Origin: Turbatrix aceti | Taxonomy: Eukaryota; Nematoda; Chromadorea; Rhabditida; Panagrolaimidae | DNA: 64,000 bases | Assembly (NCBI GenBank): GCA_963969345.1 | Contig: OZ017770.1 | Span: 4,659,246 to 4,723,245, forward strand | Reading direction: 5' to 3' | Shown: positions 1-12,708 of the stretch, piece by piece | Numbering within the stretch: the stretch's first letter is position 1 | Layout: every line of letters starts with the position of its first letter | Program-made: the position numbers and the translations under genes | The notes under the pieces: model-generated | The model's input: the letters and a program-made list of their open reading frames with translations, nothing else | What the model was told of the DNA's origin: nothing | Database searches by the model: none

Positions 1-642
1 CATGATTGGGATTTACGTGAAACTTAAACACGCCACTGTACGCAAAAACAGGCCAAAGAACAAACATCACACCCAAAAGAGCAATGCAAACTAATAGGAA
101 CGAGTACTTTAGATTAGCAGCATTTTCCCGACTTTTCTTGTTTAGGCACACTGTAGCGTAACATGTTCGGCTAATTAGCAGTGCTATAATGGGGGCAATG
201 AACTTGTTCAACGAGTCAAAGATGAGATAAGCGGTGCAGGCGGTTGCACTCAGCATCCATGTGCCAAGAATGACTTCGGATATCAAAAATAGCATTCCTG
301 TTAAAAGTGGTGGTTTAAAGGGTGTCGTTTTACGAGTTACTTACCAATCATCGTGAACAGGTCAGAAATACAAAGCACCATTATGTAGAACAGTATCGAT
401 TTCGGAACTTTGATAGTGGAAACAAACAACAATGGACCAACTACATAGAGAACAAAAGAGTTAACAAGAAATCCTATCGCATTGAAGATGATGTAGGATA
501 CGGCCACGTAGACTCGGTATCCCTGAAATTTTAAAAACTTATTAGCATGCACAGAAAAGCTTTAACTTACATGTAGTGGCAAGATTCGATCTATGGCAGT
601 ATAATTTCTGACAGTTTCTGGATCTTCAACGTAAACAGACAT
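1..642 (-). CDS. Rhodopsin-class GPCR, 5' part (cut by window edge)
   Basis: Three exons are readable on the minus strand: 571-642, 345-522 and 297 down to the window edge, giving about 182 residues with phases that close. The start ATG at 642 is followed by a short N-terminus with an N-glycosylation site (NYT). TM1 contains GFLVNSFVLYVV with the conserved Asn, TM2 contains LCISDLF, and TM3 follows a Cys (ATACTAY) and reads DSLNKFIAPIIALL. Where a DRY motif is expected there is SRT (LLISRTCYATVC). TM4 (YSFLLVCIALLGVMFVLW) is reached before the edge. The layout is that of a peptide-type class A receptor, and the LNK..AP signature in TM3 echoes ANKSLSP of the GPCR nested at 30698-32983. The ligand is unknown. 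The loss of the acidic residue and of the Tyr position of DRY suggests altered G-protein coupling (inference). The C-terminal half lies outside the window. Confidence 0.8.
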
Positions 643-3600
643 ACTTCCTTAAGTTCACGAATTGCATATGCCAAAACAAGAAAAACAAGAATTCTGAAAA
701 AAACAATTGCATAAATAATCTAAGAATGAAACGCGACTTAAAAATTTGTAACAAAAGACGCGCGTCTTCTGAGTGAACAAAAAGATAAAAAAAATGCTGA
801 CAAAAGAGACACCGTACTGTGTAGTCCGTTCTACAGTGAGTGAAATCATGCCTCTTCGTTTTACTCAAAGTGCAGGTCAACGAACAACGAACATTATACA
901 ACGATGATGGCATGCTAAGCACAAAAATGGACGTGAAATAACAGCAGCATCAAAAAATATACCTAAAAGCAGTTTACCTCTTATTTTTTGAATAACATAA
1001 AATTGTTAACACCGGGGGGTGGGGATAACAGTCTTCGGTGTTATTTACCTGTTATAAGAAAGTAAATATTTAATTTATTTTAGTCAGAGTAACAAGGTTT
1101 GAAGAGCTAGGATACATTATTCGACATAAACATATCCATATACAGACTGCGTACCTGATAAACAGTTTGTCATGTTTTTTAAAACAGAAGAAAAACATTA
1201 TTTACATGCAGACAATATACATCGTTAGACATATACATCAAATAAAAAAATTACTGTTTTTGTCGTTTTTTTTGTAGCTACTATCCTACAGATAAGTGAC
1301 GGTGAGAAACCCTTTATTTGGCGGGCAGTATCATACAAATTTGATGTCTTCAACTTTAATCCGAAGAACAAATAACGTAAATTAAATAGTAAAAAATTCA
1401 AAATTTCATTCAGTTTTTATGAAATGCAAAATTGTGTTCTGACACTAACTACTAACTAGTATTTTAAATTTATAGTCTCTTCCTGCAAACAAAGATCTAT
1501 TTTGGGAATTCATAAACATGCATCAGATGCTTCCTAATTTGTTTGACAAATTGACATCCTGCTGTCCAAAAAAACGTTGCGAAAACAAAAAATTCATTGA
1601 GACCTTTTATATATTTTATACCCCAAAATTATTTGAAATAACCGAAGCTGACATGCAAAATCACAAAACATCCACAACACGGATTAAGAAAGGTAAATGT
1701 ATTCACAATATGCAACAGAGACAGTGTTGAGAGCTACATTATTCAATTAATAAAGGTAAATGAAATTAAAAGAGTAAAACTTAATTTTGCAACGTGCGTT
1801 CGTTGAGGTCGAGTAATATTTTTTTTCAATTCTGAACACCAAATAAATAGTTGAAAGCAATTCATTGTGGTTTCTGTCAACCAATTACTTCGCGTCCGTG
1901 ATTTGTTTAGAAATTATTTTTGTGTATACGTTATTCTGAGAACATGAAATCACGTCATTTGTATGTAAGCGAACAAATTTATCACTCAAAATCATTTTTG
2001 TACACCGGGCTCATCAACACGGCTAGATTATTTTCGGAACAAAGAGTTAATTCAACACGTATTTAAAAAGGGCATTTCCAGGTTTTCCGGTTGATGCACA
2101 AGAGGGGGATGTCGTTGACCGGCCTGGATGTTCAATGAATCAACTTTTATAAAACTAACGACCATTTTTGCATATTTACTAGCGACCTGAAGGTTTTGCA
2201 AAAAAACACATTTATGCTGCTTTTTTATTAAAACAGTAGCCCCCTATGTTGTGTATTGAATTTTTGCACGAAAAAAAATTAGTTGATAGCAAAAATTGCG
2301 AAGCATGCCAGGAAGTGTCACAATAACAATAAGACACGTCGCACAATATGTCTTCGATGAATATAAATGAGATCAAGTATGTTTTTTAATCTTGCAAGCT
2401 GACAAAACGAAGAATCGTTGACAAATGATTATGGTAACACCGCCAAGGCAATACCGGTGTTCAATGGACCGATTGACTTAAATTAGTTACCTGATAATTA
2501 AAAAAGTTTTGTAGCGGGAAACATTACTGGTAACCGTAAAACATAACCACTTGGGAAGAAGTTAAGAAGTACATGCAATTTTGTACATTGAAACTCGAAC
2601 GAAACATGTACCGACATTTTTTTAAAAGTAGTTTTTGATATTTGATCCTGATGCGTTAAAGCAAAAAAAAGAGATGAGATTAGAAAAAAATGGCAACTAT
2701 TTTATAAATCTGGAGAAACATTGACATTTGCTAAAAAAAACAATGACAGATAATTCTTGTACTTTGGAGGTGACGCATGGATACTCAGACATCAAAAGAT
2801 TATCTGTTGCAGAGTACAAACACAATTTTACAAACCAATGCCAAGCTCTTCGGTTTCTTTAACAGACTGAAGATAAATAAACTATTCAACAACTGTAAAA
2901 TTTTTCTATAATTTAATGCACATTGAAGAACTCTTGTTTAAACCCTGCAATAAAAAAACAAAATAAACACAATGATTCGAAGAAAAAAAATTAAACTAGA
3001 CAATGTTTGACAATTTTGGAAGAAATGTGCTATGCAATATGCTTTATAGGAGATTAAGAAACCGCATGAAAATCATCTTATATTAACGACCACAATATTT
3101 ACAGTATCACGGAGTTCAAAGAAAAGACATATCCTTAAAGGTCGCTTTTTTCACATCTAAGCCGCAGCAAAATAGGTATAGGTTGGTTATGCAATAAAGG
3201 TTAGTTATAGGGTAAGTTAAAACTTTTAAGGTGACTCTTGGAATTTCATGTTTTCTTGGAATTATTGACTTCAATACAATTAAAGGCATTCAATAAACAC
3301 GCGGAACGGCAGAAAAGTCTTTATGTAATTTTATTATAAAACCTAATTCTAGTTGAAAAAAATAAAAGTCCGGCTATGAAACTGTTCTTAGGTTATTCTT
3401 GTACCCAAAGCATTGGATGAACCTCCACAGCGGATAAACTTTGCTAAATTGCGGGGGATACGCCATGTGAATTCAAGTGGTGACATTAACGTAAAGATAA
3501 AATGTATTAAATTTATACCCTTCTTTCCGTTTTTTGAACTTATTTATGACGTTTTATTCAGCTTCTGAATGCAAATTACAATTTCAATTCACGTCTTAAA

Positions 3601-4213
3601 GAGTAATTGTTATCTTAGCTGGCTAACGGTCATGCAAATATCATATTAAAATTTTATCCGAACAACGGAAGCAACGGTTACGGAAATAAAAAATCGTTCT
3701 AATTTCTTAATAAATAGAATAAAATAATTATACATTTGTAACAAATAATTTTGTATTTGAAATTCAAAAAATCAAGAATAGCAACGAGCAATTTTTATGA
3801 ATTCCACATCGTTTGTTTTTAATGAAAACAACTGCAATGACGGGAAACACTGTTTGAATTTTTGAAAAACGGAAAGCCGTGTTTTCAAAGAATGTCTAAC
3901 AATGCAATAATTTTAATCATTTTTTTGCATATATTTTTCCAATAATTTTGCACACGACAGTACCACTGGATCGCAAATATTTTTGAATCGTGTCACCTAC
4001 AAGCAGTGAAGGCGCAGAGAGTTAATCATAGCCTTACGCCAAAACAGGGCTTTGCACCTGTTATGCAGTAATTAATCGAAAAAGGTGTTTTTAATGGAAT
4101 AATAAATGAATTGACATCCGACATTTAACGCTTTTTATCGTCACTTTACCTTGAGCATTTTATAGCTAACAAAAGCAGTCTTATCGACATTTTTGTACGT
4201 TCCCATACCGGAT
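643..4213. other. Gene-poor AT-rich stretch
   Basis: This 3.6 kb holds only short chance reading frames, long A and T runs and no exon with flanking splice signals that I can support. It separates the first GPCR, transcribed leftward, from the bHLH gene, transcribed rightward, so it probably carries both upstream regions. I see no RNA gene or clear repeat in it. Confidence 0.5.
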
Positions 4214-5468
4214 ATGTCAACGAGCGTCTTACAAAGCGATGATGGCTCTGCTCTTGCAAATCATCTTGTCTTGCTGTCGACTAGCGGATCAGAGTCGGCT
4301 GTCTCTGATAGAAAGGGCGCCACGCAGATGAATTTTACCGAACTGTCAGGTGCAGCAAATTCTAACACGCCTGAAATTGTCGATACCAAGCCGATTGTGC
4401 CACCGAAGTGTCTGCCAAATGCCGGTATTAGCTGGAAACATGCTTTATCTATTGCAGCTGGATTGCCGACAGTTCGTACCCTACGCGTTGGCAAAGCGCA
4501 TCAATTCACTCCCATCGAAGATACACCATTGAAAATTACAAAATCTATCGCACCGTCGTTTTCCCAGGTAACGTTTGATAATTTTGAGCTTATTTAATTA
4601 AATTTATTACAGAATTTGGCCCAAGATTTAAATTTACTGGAAATCCGAAAAACAAACGGGGAACGCCGAAGAGGAGAATCTTTTTCGCACCTTTCTCATA
4701 CAGTGGAAAAGAGGAATGCGCGTGAACGCACAAGAGTTCACACAGTCAATCAGGCGTTTTCTATCCTTAAGAATCACCTACCTGCCCTTCGTGCCAACAC
4801 AAAGCGGGTATCTAAGCTTAAGATTTTAAAAAACGCCATTGACTACGTTTATTTACTCCGGAATATGATTAAAGATTACGATAAGAAAAGCGGAAGTACT
4901 TTACAGACAAATGGCAACGGAGATGCTAGTTGTCCAAAGTTGTCTTCTGTCGAGACGGAAATGACACCCACGGCACCACCGGTCGAAGGTGAGTGACAGT
5001 TTTCTGAAACCTATGCTCTCTGTGAACTTTGTTACACTGCTAATTTAAGATCGACCCCCGTCTTTGTCTGCGACCTATGTCCGGCCGACCTTTTACCAGC
5101 CCCCGATACTTTTTCCTCCGGCAACGACGCACTACGATTCATCGTGCTTCGATCAAGCCTTTAGCACGACCGTTACCAACCAGGCGGCCAACTCTGCATT
5201 TGAGTTATTGAATCAGACTCTGTCAAGTCACACAACATCGTCTGCTTTCATCAAGCTACCCTACGTCAACTACGAAAGTCCGTACGTCAGTCTTCCCCCT
5301 CCACCCGAATGTTCAAATCCGTACGCATCTTACATGACTCTTCCAACTAATGTATCGGTATCTGTTGTCCCAACGATGCAAACGTATGCACCGGATTCGA
5401 CTCCTTTGTATTACCCGACACCGACCAATTATACAGCGGCAGTTGCAAACACTAATTTCTGCATTTAA
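4214..5468 (+). CDS. bHLH transcription factor
   Basis: Three exons (4214-4567, 4613-4988, 5050-5468) splice in phase to 382 residues. The first in-frame ATG is at 4214. Residues about 150-202 form a bHLH domain: basic region KRNARERTRVHTVNQAF, helix 1 to SILKNHLP, then KRVSKLKILKNAIDYVYLL. The NARERxRV basic region with Glu and Arg at the E-box contact positions marks a DNA-binding, tissue-specific type class A factor. Spacing and the VNQAF...LKNHLP...VSK pattern look most like the achaete-scute group, but the match is not close enough to name an orthologue. The N-terminal 150 residues have no recognised domain. The C-terminus is rich in Pro, Tyr and Thr (for example YQPPILFPP, SLPPPPECS), as in activation domains. 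A poly(A) signal AATAAA lies at 5541. It converges with the amine receptor on the other strand. Confidence 0.85.
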
Positions 5469-6007
5469 CATTCACATTTCTTTTTTTCTTGGTTTTCAAA
5501 CGAATGTTCAGATAACAGACATTTACTTTTCGTAAAACCAAATAAATATTTATGGAACTAGCACGAAGCCAGCAAAAAGAAAGAATAAGGAACTATTCCG
5601 TTGTTAAAAAAAGAACAATTCAATATCCGCGTTAATACGGAACACCTAGACGTCGCATTGGGAAAAGCATCACTGTAGCTGTGTATCTCAAAGATAAAGC
5701 CATTAAGCCGGTTTTTGCGTAACCGACAGTATAAAAATTATAGACATTCTACCCACGTTCTATTATAGACACAAGTATGTGAATTTTGTTTTGAAAGGTT
5801 TCAATTATGGTAGGCCAAAAATTTTTTAATAAATATTTACACCGATGACACCGGTGAAGCAGAACTATCGATAATATGTATTATTATCGTGATTTTCATG
5901 TCTTTTTTTTCTGCTTAACATCCTGATGACAACTTTCTGACAGTAATTATTTTTGATGTGACTGCATATACTTGAAAAGGAACATGCTTTATTGATAAAC
6001 AGCATAT
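5469..6007. other. Convergent intergenic region with two poly(A) signals
   Basis: This gap lies between two genes that transcribe toward each other. AATAAA at 5541-5546 on the plus strand serves the bHLH gene. AATAAA on the minus strand at 5988-5993, only 15 nt past the amine receptor stop, serves that gene. No other coding signal is seen. Confidence 0.55.
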
Positions 6008-8962
6008 TTACAAATTTGGTCGCAGTGACAAAGTGTGCTTTTCTGGGGTGTTTGTGAACAATCTCTTGAGTGCAATTTGATAATCGCGGTTGAAAACCTA
6101 TAAATAGAATAAAATTGAACCGCTAATTTATTCGGATGTGCGACTGGATACTTACCGTATAAATAATTGGATTCATTGCTGAATTACTGTACCCCAGCCA
6201 AGTAATGAACATTTCAATGTGTATATTGATGTTGCATTGTTTACAAAATTGGACGACAACGTACATACTAAAAAAATGGAATTGTTAATGTGATTAACGT
6301 ATATCACGTGAAAACTCACATAAAAAAAGGCGTGTAACAGACTGTAAAACAACCCAAAATTATGCCAAGAACTTTGACGCCTCGTCTTTCTTTTGCTGCG
6401 GAGATAGCTTTGGGCTTTTTCTGCAGGCTTTTGCGGTACATTCTTTCTTTTCTGAAATGCAGGCAACCTGATAATTACATCATGCTCGAAAGTTTACTTG
6501 CCTTTGCTTGTGCCGCTTGACTTTTTCGTAGCTGATCATAGGTTGTTCTGTGTATGTGTTTTGCGGCTGGAAAGCCACGCATTTCTCAAAATTGGCCTTA
6601 TTGCCTTTCTTCTGCTTAGCAGAATTGTTGGGGTCCGACTTGAGGCTACTCGTCTGTTTATCGCGTCGGATGATGATTGATTGATCAGAAGCCTTTGTTG
6701 AGGCATTTTCATCGTTGGCGTTTCCCCGGTCCTGTTTCCTTCGGGTGAGCTCAAGAGACACTTGATAGTTTTCCGATTCTCGGTCTTTGGCGGAATTTTG
6801 ATACGCGCTGTCATAAGTAGCTGTATCTTGTGTTTCCATTTCGCCGACGTTTTCTAATTCATCGCACTGAACGTCATCGTCTTCTTCAATAATTATTCCG
6901 TTGTTGTGCACATTTAAGCTGTCTCCTTTTTCTGCGCTGCTTTCACCTTAAAGAGTAATGGATTAATTCAATGACTCGTCGCTGCTTGGTTGCTTTTTTC
7001 AATTTTAATGCTTTGACAAGTTGATGTCTATCACAACTCACTTTCATCTTCCTCCTCTTCTTCTTTTGCGAATTCATCGGATGTTGGAAGCACGTGGCTA
7101 ATTTCGTGTAAAATAGTGGACTCTATGTGCTTTCGGATCACCTGCAACGGATCGCTTTTGAAGCAAAGGGATGACGGAAGCAACAATTAAAGCGATAAAC
7201 AGGGGTAGATAAACTTGGTAAAACGGGCAAGAGCCAAAGAAAGCCAATAAATGGAGAAGTACGCCTATGATCACCATAGCGGAAGAAGCTAATAAGTAGT
7301 TCACGAAACAAATCGGAGAATCCAAACTTGGTAGTAGACAATATCGGGGATGTGTGAAAGTGTGACGAAAGCACTTGAAAAGGAAGCGTAAAAGTGCAAT
7401 AAAAAACGTGCAAACGAAAAATGGTTCATTTTTTTGTTGTTTATTATGTTTTCTGCATTTCAAGTACGCAGAAAAATAATAAACTTGTCGATGACCATTG
7501 TTTTCCCACTCAGACAGTCAGTCAAGGATGAAAGTGCAAACAGTACAGTAAATGGGAAAAAACTTTGATAGCTTTAAACTCCTCTCTTTGCGGTATGCAT
7601 AATCTTGAAATTTATCACGCTTGCAATCAAAACGCTTACATGCGAAGATACGGCGAGCTAAAATATGTTTGTTATTATTAATAACTAGTTATAGGCAACT
7701 ACAAAAGGGAGGAAAGAGAATTCAAAGCAACTAATTCTGTGCCATCAAAGATGAAACAAATGTTGTCAACAAGAAAAGTTTGAATTAAAGTTTTGTACAA
7801 TTTTACAACATGAATTGTAAAATAGTTTTAAAACACTACATAGAAAAAAATAACTGTGTTGGGAGATTAGATCTTCGAAAAAAAACATCTACGGGAGCAG
7901 TGAGGGGGTGAGTCTATGAGTGATCGTATAAGGTATACTGTGCAACGGGCAAAAACAAACCTTCTGGCGGTAGATTTGTCTAGCACGATGCTTTGCGAAT
8001 GCTTGATAAATTTTAAAGTATACAAAATACATGACAATTGTTGGAATAAAAAATGAACCCGTGGCACTGTAAATCGTATAGCTTGGCAGGTCCAAAAATA
8101 TGCACTGAGCTTTACCGCCTTCCATTTTGAAATTTTGATTAAGTGCTACCTAAAAACTTTTGTTTTACATTTTTGACACTGAGATTATCGGGCCTGTCAT
8201 ACTTGTTTCCAGCCCAGCAGGGGAGCCAAGCTTATCAATGCTGACGAGCCCCAGACCAGTAGAATCATAATACAAGCAGTACGCTTGTTTCGCTTTGACA
8301 TGTATGCCACGGGCGAAGTTATGGCCCAATATCTGTCCAGGCCGACAATGGATAAATTCCAAATAGATGCTGTTGAACATAATATGTCCGCTAAAAGCCG
8401 GAACTGTGTGTCAAAAGTTATATTTTTGGCTTACCGGAAACAAAAACTACACATAACGTTTCTTTAAACAACCATTCACCAGCAATTGCGTATATAGAAG
8501 ATAATGGCAAAACAATCAATCCAAGGCAAAGGTCGCTGAATGCCAGATTTCCCACCTGGAAATGCAAGGAAAAAGCAAATTTTTGTCATGATTAGCAGAT
8601 AAAATAATTACCAATAAGTTGGGTACTGTCTGCAGCTTTGGATTCTTATACAACAAAACAAAGACCAACGAATTGGCACCAATGGTCCAGAGGACGAGTA
8701 CCGTCAACGCGGTGCCTTTTAGAGCTGTGAAAAGGGGGAACCCGCTATCAGTGGCATTAAGCTCCGATATCAGGGACTGCTGATTGGCAAGTGCCGGTAG
8801 CATTGTGGAAAAGTTGCCAGCGTTCAAATGGGCATTATCAGCCTTCCCAGGGTTTTTTGCCGAATATGTGGTATGACCTATAAATTGGCTTAAGCGAGTA
8901 AGTATACTCCCAGCTCGGTCACGTTTACTATTTTCGTGGTATCGTAGGGTCAGGAAACACAT
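6008..8962 (-). CDS. Biogenic-amine GPCR (octopamine/dopamine/serotonin-type)
   Basis: Nine exons (8612-8962, 8435-8555, 8203-8390, 7961-8149, 7042-7141, 6502-6946, 6320-6451, 6156-6267, 6008-6097) join in phase to 575 residues. Seven helices are visible: TM1 ends IGANSLVFVLLY, TM2 is NLAFSDLCLGLIVLP, TM3 has the disulphide Cys (ETLC), the amine-binding Asp (VSADILCSTASIW) and DRYWAITSPVAY, and TM7 is SNSAMNPIIYTVFN with NPxxY. These are aminergic hallmarks; the exact amine is not decidable by eye. The third intracellular loop is long (about 200 residues), acidic then basic. TM6 reads GCFTVCYTPFF, so the usual CWxP tryptophan is Tyr. The intron between the 6946-6502 and 6451-6320 exons must use a GC donor (AAG|GCAAGT) to keep TM6 in frame. 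The start at 8962 is the least certain point; a 51-nt in-frame segment near 8880-8930 also looks like an optional intron. Confidence 0.9.
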
Positions 8963-11900
8963 AAAACAGAGACAAATTCCGACAGAAGAAACGAGAATAT
9001 CACAAATGCACGGGAAGTATTATATTTCATGTTTCTGGTATTGGGTAAAGAAAAAAGTTGAAAATAAAAACGCTGAATATTAACAAGACGCAGTTGAATT
9101 TGTGCCACTTTTTTTCTTATTCTATAGAACAATATATTCATCACAAACTCGTCAAACGTAGCCACACGGTATGCAAACAAAGGCAGTTCTGCATAAACCC
9201 TATATCGAATACGTTACTATGAAAATGGTGACAAAAATTAAAATGACCCGTTTTTTTTCAAAAAATGGGAAACAAGAAGGAGGGAGGGACGGCAGGGCTA
9301 GTAGACACACACAGGCAAAAAAACCTTGAAGACGAAGTGATTTCGTGTATATTTTCCTATGGCTCCGTAGTATTGCTTGTTTATTATAAGCTGCACAAAT
9401 AAGGATGCCCAAAATGCCCGTCTTTTTTTGTTGATTACTTACAAAGTCGTCAACACAGAAAAGGACACGAACAAAAAACAATGGTTATGGCGGTGCGAAA
9501 AATAAATTAGACTCAAAAAATTCTTTCAAAACTGATATTTGACTATACCGTTGGCTGATGTGTGTTAATTATTTTGTTAGAGAATGACAAAAAGTGAAAG
9601 AAAGTTAACACGGCAGACGAAGCAGCGCGCAACGCACCGCCGCACTTTGGTTAAAAGACGATAATCCACTATCCACTGGATTCCCTATCGCGTCAAAGCC
9701 TGTGATGACGAGTGATGGCAAAGTCGTTAACGCTTTGATACTTCTATATTGACAAAATGAATATGAAAAAAAGTGTTTTAATCTTAGTTAGCACATTTAA
9801 TTTAATAACGCTAGTAAAAACAAATTAGTCCAATCATAGTTTCACGGAGGAATGCCTGATTTGCCAGCTCCACGGACTCTGAATATAGTAGACTGCCGCC
9901 CGCCGAAACCAACTCTTGTCCGTACACGCAAATGCCCCAACCGAACTGCAGGATGAAAAAAGAGAATAACCAAATGGCGCACGCTCCAAAGGTGTCAAAT
10001 TTGAAACTACCCACCAATCACGCTGATTATCAGAGTGCAGACAAGCACGGGATTGTCGACAAAAAAAGGCGATGGTGAAAATAAGGCTGCTAAAAGCACA
10101 ATTTGCATGAATAAAGCATCGAAAAAACAGCGATTAAATTCATTACAAATGAAAATTGGATTTTACAATTGGAAGTTTGTTGCATTTTTTATACTTCAAT
10201 AATCAAGCTGACACACTAAGAGAAAGAAGTTTTTGGCGGCGAATAACTGATGTCGTCGACTCTGTCTACAGTCTGTTTGGAAATAAAAACTTGGATGTAG
10301 GGTGAGTAAGTGAACGCTGATTCCTAAATACCTGCTTCGAAATTTTCAATTTTTAATATTGCTGAAAGCATGTCTAATCCGGATATAAAATGAGGAAAGC
10401 TAGAAGATAATAGCCCGAAATGGCGCAAATAGAGGTCTAGTCATAAGCAAAAAATCTTTTTTATTGGATAGCTAGTGCCCCAGAAGCTCTCGAAGAATTG
10501 TTGCCGAGTTGCCTGATGGCGTCAGCAAGGTAGACTCTCACGTTCAAAGTTGCTTAAAATAAATATGCAGCGATTGTTGAACATTAGTCAATTAGTCATC
10601 AAGCACGTAAAAAAAACCAAAGCAATGATAATTTGGCGACTACTAAGTGCGTATCAGCTTGAGCCTGTCCTATGCATCCATCCCCCCGGCGGGCTGCAAG
10701 ACCGGACAAATCAAGAGCCTTCGGCGTTACGGGTCACGTAACAAGCACAAATGGCTTCTTGCTAACAATGTAAACTACGTGTGGCGCGCACAGGCCGTGC
10801 CTTGGATTTATAAATTTTTATGCAAATAGTCTAATTTTGTTAGCCAACTGAAGTCTGTTTTATGCATAGTAACAAGAAAGTTTTGTTGCTCGTAAAACAA
10901 AGTAAAGTGGACATCGCCGTCGGTTGCGCTAAGTAGCAGTAGTATTGCGGCGTACTCCTTTTTCATAAACGGCCTAAGTGACGATACACAGCAGTGATAA
11001 ACCTCGGTAGGATTTGTAAATAATAAATAACAGTGTTTTACACGGAAAACACTTAGATGACAGAACAACATGCGATTATAAGCAAAAGAATATGTTTAAA
11101 GAGCCGCATTTTTGCGCGGTGTCAAAGTGTGTTCTTGTCAAAAAATGCAGTGCCGAAAGAGGAGTCAGGCACAAAACAGGCTTCCTGACGATGTGAAGAG
11201 CATGTCTACTTCTTCTGCACATTACTTCTATAATAAAGCATCTGAAAACGTCAGTTGTAGGCCTGCAAACTTGTTAAAAGCATTTAATTTTGTTTATAAT
11301 ATAACAAAAAGTCAGAATGAATCCAAAAAGGGCGCACTTTGAAGCCTAAAATGAAAACGTTTTACAAACAGAGGTTTAATTAAGTCAATAAAATACGAGT
11401 GTGATTGAACTTGGCTTTTATTGCGTAGTTACCGGATAGTCTTCCTTTTTAGCGCATGCGTGGTGTGCCGGCTGCGATAAACTTTTCATCGTTTCAAAGC
11501 GCGATATGGCAAAAACAACCTAAAAGTGCGCATCTGGGGTCTCTCTCAAAACTTTGGCTGTTAACAGTAGCCACTCATTCAATGCATTATTAAGGCCGAA
11601 TTTCAAAGTCGGTTTTTTTTTAAATTAATAGCAAAGGATTTTTAGAGACTTCTACCCGGAATGGAGAACACGTATGCTCTGGCACGAGTCATGCAATTTG
11701 GTACTTAAATATGTTTCACCATACCATGAAAAACAATAAACATATTGCAGTTTAGTCCTTTATTCAATTATCGAAAATGAGAAAAAAATGAAGCATGCTA
11801 TTCCGCTGCGAGGGCTATTGTTTTAGAGTCTGAGTTGTCGCCGACAAATTTGTTGTACTTTTGCATATTAAATTGTAACAACTAGACTTTGTTTTCACCG

Positions 11901-12157
11901 TCACATATACTTTTTTTCAAAAATCGTGATGTGATTTCATCCAATTGGTTTATAATTCAATTCGTCAACTTTTGTCACGGACTACCGACTAGCGGGCAAC
12001 TTTCATTGTACCACTTCCTTGTAAGTTCAAATGTACAACGCGTCAAACCTGTGACGCTACTTGAACATCTTAAACATGATCCGACTCTGATTCGCGCAAG
12101 TTCCACTCCCTTTACTGGTCTGCATTGTAGTCGACGGAGTGGTCATCGTCATTTTTG
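8963..12157. other. Mostly non-coding stretch with a possible membrane-protein exon
   Basis: Upstream flank of the amine receptor followed by AT-rich DNA. Apart from the weak minus-strand candidate at 9811-10010 listed separately, I find no exon pair whose phases and splice sites agree. Several short frames occur (for example 11112-11342 plus), but they have no start context or homology. Confidence 0.4.
9811..10010 (-). CDS. Possible last exon of a small membrane protein
   Basis: An open minus-strand frame ends at a TAG at 9811 and encodes a hydrophobic helix (GACAIWLFSFFILQFGWGI) followed by a polar tail. Just upstream, a second frame starting at an ATG at 10108 encodes another hydrophobic helix (VLVCTLIISVIG) but is out of frame with the first. 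I could not find a GT-AG pair joining them. This may be part of a small multi-span protein, a broken gene, or chance. Confidence 0.25.
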
Positions 12158-12442
12158 CTACCGGATGAAAAGCGATTCGCGGGCAATACTCCACTGAGGG
12201 GAAGTCGTCGATTGACTCTGTTTCAATACCGATGTCTGCTCTCTCCCTGTCTTCTGCAGACTTTGCGTCCGTCCAAGCCCTTTTCTTTGCAGAGATAAAA
12301 ATGCTTTCTCAATTTCGATAGATTTGAGCATTTGTTCTTTCCCCGGGGGGCGAGAAGCGAAGAATAAAGATGTCATTGTCGCGCGGAATGAGGCAGAATG
12401 CGTATTTTTAAACGCTGGATGCTCAACAGTTTTTTGTGTCAT
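12158..12442 (-). CDS. Hypothetical 94-residue Ser/Thr/Gln-rich protein
   Basis: A minus-strand ATG at 12442 opens a 94-codon frame, polar and rich in Ser, Thr, Gln and Lys with no hydrophobic core or known motif. A CCCCTCAG acceptor-like site lies near its 3' end, and another open frame beyond it continues for about 45 codons, so the true gene may be spliced. It is divergent from the Ly6 gene, with about 270 nt between starts. There is no recognised family and the call could be spurious. Confidence 0.3.
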   Translation of the reverse strand: MTQKTVEHPAFKNTHSASFRATMTSLFFASRPPGKEQMLKSIEIEKAFLSLQRKGLGRTQSLQKTGREQTSVLKQSQSTTSPQWSIARESLFIR

Positions 12443-12708
12443 GTTTTAAGCATTAAAACAAAATAGGTACCTGAAATGGTAGTCGATGGCTGTAACTAAG
12501 CCCACTTGACTGATGACCAGTCAAGAAGAACGCGCGTTTTGTTGCTATCTTGGTGTCCTTCCGTTTTTTTTCCGCTGGCGGTTGAGTTTGTCTGTTAGCG
12601 GCAATTTTTGTACTAACAGCAACCTTTCATTAAAGATCCCTTTCCTGCCCCTGCGTGTGGTACGATGATATATTTTGTACTGCCAAATTAACTTGCTATA
12701 ATATCACC

